A stretch of DNA of 16,241 nucleotides from CAYQAJ01 sp964415245 (lineage in GTDB: Bacteria; Planctomycetota; Planctomycetia; Pirellulales; Pirellulaceae). How positions within the stretch are numbered: the first letter of the stretch is position 1; each line of letters begins with the position of its first letter. Below, piece by piece: positions 13,455-16,241 of this stretch. A model generated the notes under the pieces. The model saw only the letters and a list, made by a program, of their open reading frames with translations, was not told the DNA's origin and searched no databases. The DNA lies in contig CAYQAJ010000101.1 in the NCBI GenBank assembly GCA_964415245.1, forward strand, positions 1 to 16,241, given 5' to 3'. The position numbers and the translations under genes were made by a program.

Positions 13455-13748
13455 CTAATCCAAGTCCGGAAACATCGACATATCAGGTGTGTATTCGAAC
13501 ACAGGCACCGTCATGTCGGGGGTAATGCTGCTAGTCGGATCCGCAGCTCGGCGCTGGAGCTCATGAGCACGCCCATTCCCGTCGTGGAGAAATCCCGTCC
13601 GCGTATTGACCGTGAGGAAATCACCATTCGTCGGGTTTCCCGCTGCCACGAGCAACTCGTTATCTGAAAGCCTCTGCAACCCAGGGCGAGGGGCACTATG
13701 CCCGAGCATTTGCAGTGGCTTCAAATCACGAATTGCGATTTGCTTCAT
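13455..13748 (-). CDS. 97-aa protein resembling a stand-alone ParB/Srx-like polymorphic toxin domain
   Basis: ATG 13748 is 19 nt downstream of the UVR-gene stop, with GGGG before it; the frame further upstream only overlaps the UVR gene. N-terminal IAIRDLKPLQ (4-13) matches the opening strand of ParB-like domains. The core GDFLTVNTRTGFLHDGNGR (42-60) carries a DGNGR motif in the place of the DGHHR/DGNHR of ParB and sulfiredoxin-like folds, then AHELQRRAADP and TPDMTVPVFEY, where VPV after a helix is also typical. Domains ending in such a DGNGR...SITPD...YTPDMSMFPDL segment occur, as I recall, at the C-termini of polymorphic toxins. Here the domain has no delivery region. It could be an orphan toxin, a degenerate remnant or an unrelated regulator. 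Homology is suggestive, function not established. Confidence 0.6.
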   Translation of the reverse strand: MKQIAIRDLKPLQMLGHSAPRPGLQRLSDNELLVAAGNPTNGDFLTVNTRTGFLHDGNGRAHELQRRAADPTSSITPDMTVPVFEYTPDMSMFPDLD

Positions 13749-13767
13749 ACGGCCCCACACCGTCGCA

Positions 13768-14538
13768 TCAGTGCCGCGGCTGCTCGCGCTGCGCGATTTC
13801 GTCGCGCAGCCGGGCGGCCAACTCGTACTGCTCGGCTTCCACGGCGTCGTTAAGCTGCTCCTGCAAGGTGCGGCCGACTTCGAACTCCTTGCGCAGCCGC
13901 TCGCGCAGCTCGACAAGCTGCGTCACCAGCTCATCCTCTTCGAAGTGATCGCCCGCGCCGTACTGATCGAACAACAGCCGCAGCCGCGATAGCCCCTGGT
14001 TGAGCGAGTGGATCGCCGACTCGGCGCCGTTGGCCTCCAGCTCGGCCATGGCCGTGGCGTACGTGCGGTGATAGAGCACGTAAGGGCGGTATTGCTCGTG
14101 CGACATGGTCCACTGCGAGTCGGGCGAGTGCCGCTTGCAGAAATCCATGAGCGAGAGCGTGTGGTCGGCGTCCTGGACCGCCTGCAGGTAACGCCGCAAT
14201 TGCAGCCAGCACACGCGGCGGTGGTAGAACTGCACGAACTCCCGATCGGCCTGGGCGCACTGCCCTTCGTCCATGACAAACGGGCGGCCCACGGCATCGG
14301 GTCCGTCGTCGGATCCGGCCTGCACGGAAAGTTCCAGCAGGTGGTCGAAGAACGTGTCCGATCCCATGGGGCGCGTGCCGTCGGGTCGGCCCGTCGTTTC
14401 CATCTGCAACAGGCCCATGTCGACCCGCATCTGAATGAGGTCGCGTCCGTCGTCGCCGGGCACGATGCGCACATTGCTCGAGTCGCCCTGGTAGGGCCAA
14501 CCGCGAAGCAACTCGTCGATGTTTTGAGGCCCGTTCAT
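13768..14538 (-). CDS. UVR (UvrB/UvrC) motif-containing protein
   Basis: The product has 256 aa. ATG 14538 is preceded by GGGGGA; the longer open frame upstream reads through the intergenic region and has no homology. Residues 1-60 (IDELLRGWPYQ, GRDLIQMRVDMGLLQMETTGRPDG) form a conserved planctomycete N-terminal domain. The middle part is helical with TPR-like character (REFVQFYHRRVCWLQLRRYLQAVQDADHTLSLMDFC, HSPDSQWTMSHEQYRPYVLYHRTYA). The C-terminal UVR motif is TLQEQLNDAVEAEQYELAARLRDEI (about 224-248), a helical hairpin that in UvrB, UvrC and McsA/ClpC mediates protein contacts. The nuclease and helicase domains of UvrB/UvrC are absent, so this is not an excision enzyme. It heads an apparent three-gene operon. 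Its partners are unknown. Confidence 0.85.
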   Translation of the reverse strand: MNGPQNIDELLRGWPYQGDSSNVRIVPGDDGRDLIQMRVDMGLLQMETTGRPDGTRPMGSDTFFDHLLELSVQAGSDDGPDAVGRPFVMDEGQCAQADREFVQFYHRRVCWLQLRRYLQAVQDADHTLSLMDFCKRHSPDSQWTMSHEQYRPYVLYHRTYATAMAELEANGAESAIHSLNQGLSRLRLLFDQYGAGDHFEEDELVTQLVELRERLRKEFEVGRTLQEQLNDAVEAEQYELAARLRDEIAQREQPRH

Positions 14539-14607
14539 GTTCCCCCGTTCGCGTCGTGCGCTGCCCATCCGGGCGCCATTCGACGCGGATGGCGAGAAAT
14601 CGGCTCG

Positions 14608-14625
14608 GCAGGCGGGAATACCTGC
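14608..14625. repeat. REP-like short palindrome
   Basis: GCAGG (14608-14612) and CCTGC (14621-14625) flank CGGGAATA. Read on the minus strand, GCAGGTATTCCCGCCTGC resembles short intergenic repeats I associate with Pirellulales genomes. Only one copy is in this window. Confidence 0.35.
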
Positions 14626-14643
14626 ACCACGGCGACACCGGAA

Positions 14644-14649
14644 ATTATA
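14644..14649 (-). promoter_or_regulatory. Putative -10 element of the UVR operon
   Basis: The minus strand reads TATAAT at 14649-14644, a perfect -10 consensus, about 105 nt upstream of the UVR gene start. At 17-base spacing the -35 position reads GTGGCC, which is poor. The call rests on the -10 alone. Confidence 0.4.
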
Positions 14650-14804
14650 GCACGCTGCCCGCGATGGGCCACCGCCGCAATCGCCGCCGTTGTTGCGAGC
14701 GCAGCAAAGCGCCGTCGGCCGGTTCGCCAGCGCTGGCCGCGTTTTCCCCTTCGCCGTATGATGGGCCGCAATACCGCCGAGTTGAGCGCCTACCGAGTAG
14801 TCGC

Positions 14805-14836
14805 CGACAACAGCGCTGTTGGCGCTTGCCAAGCGC
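14805..14836. promoter_or_regulatory. Operator-like palindrome and adjacent hairpin upstream of the acyl-CoA dehydrogenase gene
   Basis: CAACAGCGCTGTTG (14808-14821) is a perfect 14-bp palindrome. It extends to 20 bp (14805-14824) with a single mismatched pair. Immediately after it GCGCTT-GCC-AAGCGC (14822-14836) forms a 6-bp stem with a 3-base loop. The palindrome ends 60-63 bp before the ATG, where a TetR- or GntR-type repressor of a beta-oxidation gene could bind. Confidence 0.45.
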
Positions 14837-14883
14837 GCGTCAATGCCCACAATCGGCGCGGCCGCCGCCCCAGGAACCGCACT

Positions 14884-16241
14884 ATGAACGCCACGGATCG
14901 CGAGAAGGAGATGGCCCAGGCCGAGGAGATTCTCGGCGAGCGGTTGGAACGTCGAGGTTTCGTCAAGGGACTCTTCTTTGGGCTGTGCGACAACGAAGCG
15001 CTGCCCGACTATCCCGGCGATAAACCGGGCGAAGATGTCCGCCAACTCGCGGTCGATCTTGGCGAGTTCTGTCACCAGAACATCGACGCGGTGGCCATCG
15101 ACCGCAATGAGGAGATTCCCCAGCACGTTGTCCAGGGATTAGGGAAGCTCGGCGTGCTCGGCGCCTGTCTGCCGAAATCGTGCGGCGGACTGGCGCTCTC
15201 GCAGATGTCGTATTGCCGGCTGCTCGAAGTGCTCGGTCGGCACTGTGCCAGCACCGCGCTATTCGTCAACGCGCACCATTCCATCGGGCCTCGCTCGCTG
15301 GTTCTCTTCGGCACGCCCGAGCAACAACAACGGTGGCTTCCCAAGCTTGCCAGCGGCGAGTGGATCAGCGCTTTCGCCCTGACCGAGCCGCAGGCCGGAA
15401 GCGACGCCGCCAACGTGCAATCGACGGCGATGCCCTCGGCCGACGGCAGCCACTACGTGCTCAACGGCGAGAAACGCTGGATCACTAACGGCGGCATCGC
15501 CCAGGTACTCACCGTCATGGCTCGCACGCCAGTCCCCGGCCGCGACGACACACAGATCACGGCTTTTATCGTGACGCCCGACATGCCGGGCTTCGAAGTG
15601 GTCGAGCGGCGGATGGAAAAGTGCGGCGTGCGTGGCACGGCGACCAGCCGACTGGCGTTTCACGATGTGCGTGTGCCGCGGGAAAACGTGTTGGGTGAGC
15701 TCGGCAAGGGACTGAAAGTCGCCCTCACCGTACTCGACTTCGGCCGCACTACGTTTGGTGGAAGCTGCACCGGGGCGGCGAAGCGCTGCCTCGAGCTGGC
15801 CCAATCGCACGCACGCGAGCGCGTGCAGTTCGGCCGTACGCTGGAATCCTTCGAGCTGGTGCAGGAGAAGCTGGCCAACATGGCGGCCGCCACATTCGCC
15901 ATGGAGGCGTGCACCTACCAGACGGCGGCCCTGATCGACGCCGGGGCGAGTGAGTTCATGCTCGAAACGGCCATGCTCAAGGTCTTCTCCACCGAGCAGC
16001 TTTGGCGGATTGTGTACGACACGTTTCAGATTTACGGCGGCAAGGCGTATTTCACCGACGAGCCGCTGGAACGCATGATGCGCGACGCCCGCATCAATTC
16101 CATCGGCGAAGGGGCCAACGACGTACTGCGCGTATTCACGGCCCTGGTCGGCATGCGCGACGTGGGGCTGGAGCTGAAGGGTCTATTGGAAGCGATTCAG
16201 AGTCCGCTAGGCAATTTGGGGCGGATCGGGCGATTCGCGGG
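14884..16241 (+). CDS. Acyl-CoA dehydrogenase, VLCAD/ACAD9-like, 3' end outside the window
   Basis: The first 452 residues are visible and the frame stays open to the window edge. ATG 14884 is preceded by AGGAA. It catalyses FAD-dependent alpha,beta-dehydrogenation of acyl-CoA, the first step of fatty acid beta-oxidation. Landmarks are FVKGLFFGLCDNEALPDYP (26-44, as in VLCAD/ACAD9 starts), FALTEPQAGSDAANV (164-178, acyl-CoA dehydrogenase signature and FAD contact), WITNGG (199-204), RERVQFGRTL (311-320) and QIYGGKAYFTDEPLERMMRDARI (382-404). SIGEGANDVLR (406-416) follows, where Glu409 aligns with the catalytic base of the VLCAD group (FEGTND). The following LKGLLEAIQSPLGNLGRIGRF matches the start of the extra C-terminal domain that distinguishes VLCAD/ACAD9 from shorter dehydrogenases; it probably continues for about 150 residues more. 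Confidence 0.93.
   Translation, partial: MNATDREKEMAQAEEILGERLERRGFVKGLFFGLCDNEALPDYPGDKPGEDVRQLAVDLGEFCHQNIDAVAIDRNEEIPQHVVQGLGKLGVLGACLPKSCGGLALSQMSYCRLLEVLGRHCASTALFVNAHHSIGPRSLVLFGTPEQQQRWLPKLASGEWISAFALTEPQAGSDAANVQSTAMPSADGSHYVLNGEKRWITNGGIAQVLTVMARTPVPGRDDTQITAFIVTPDMPGFEVVERRMEKCGVRGTATSRLAFHDVRVPRENVLGELGKGLKVALTVLDFGRTTFGGSCTGAAKRCLELAQSHARERVQFGRTLESFELVQEKLANMAAATFAMEACTYQTAALIDAGASEFMLETAMLKVFSTEQLWRIVYDTFQIYGGKAYFTDEPLERMMRDARINSIGEGANDVLRVFTALVGMRDVGLELKGLLEAIQSPLGNLGRIGRFA

Larger units (their letters stand above)
14539..14883. other. 345-bp divergent intergenic region
   Basis: It separates the UVR operon (-) and the acyl-CoA dehydrogenase gene (+). It contains a REP-like palindrome (14608-14625), a TATAAT for the minus strand (14644-14649) and a near-perfect 20-bp palindrome next to a small hairpin (14805-14836). 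No gene is supported. Confidence 0.5.

Noticed and set aside
14539..15126. N-terminal extension of the UVR protein to a 452-aa product
   Set aside because: The extension overlaps the acyl-CoA dehydrogenase gene antisense and reads through a REP-like palindrome; homology begins at ATG 14538.

Overview
The window reads as chromosomal DNA of a GC-rich planctomycete, most likely of the order Pirellulales. The basis is gene content: a Tat-exported DUF1501 protein, a PSCyt2/PSD1 (DUF1549/DUF1553) protein with a CxxCH motif, a PQQ-type beta-propeller starting DWPQFRGPDG after its signal peptide, a DUF1593 protein, an exported YdjC-family deacetylase and a UVR-motif protein of the kind common in that group. 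REP-like short palindromes lie between genes. No rRNA, tRNA, CRISPR array, insertion sequence or transposase was seen.

Layout. 1-1187 (+): a well-formed toxin-antitoxin-type promoter and operator drive an ORF whose first ~28 residues look like a Phd/YefM antitoxin and whose remainder is the C-terminal three quarters of ADP-glucose pyrophosphorylase (GlgC). 1264-6594 (-): small lipoprotein-like protein, VOC (glyoxalase-fold) protein, 80-aa membrane protein, DUF1501 protein, an anchored protein of unknown function with lower GC, and the DUF1549/DUF1553 protein. 6595-7177: a long divergent intergenic region with three ~18-bp repeats about 30 bp apart just upstream of the next gene. 7178-8305 (+): GNAT/FemAB-like acetyltransferase. 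8363-12257 (-): three predicted exported proteins (YdjC-like deacetylase, beta-propeller, DUF1593 nucleoside-hydrolase-like protein), with REP-like palindromes on both sides of the propeller gene. 12375-12839 (-): CsrA with an unusually long C-terminal tail. 13186-14538 (-): a tight three-gene unit, namely a UVR-motif protein, a 97-aa protein resembling a stand-alone ParB/Srx-like polymorphic-toxin domain, and an 88-aa helical protein starting 2 nt after it. 14884-16241 (+): a VLCAD/ACAD9-like acyl-CoA dehydrogenase running off the window.

How the parts relate. The DUF1549/1553 and DUF1501 genes are a recurrent planctomycete pair, here interrupted by an unrelated gene. The exported enzymes at 8363-12257 fit extracytoplasmic carbohydrate handling, but no shared pathway can be proved from sequence. 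The two observations most worth following are the antitoxin-GlgC chimera at 210-1187 (a real deletion fusion or an assembly join) and the candidate toxin/immunity-like pair at 13186-13748 embedded in the UVR operon.
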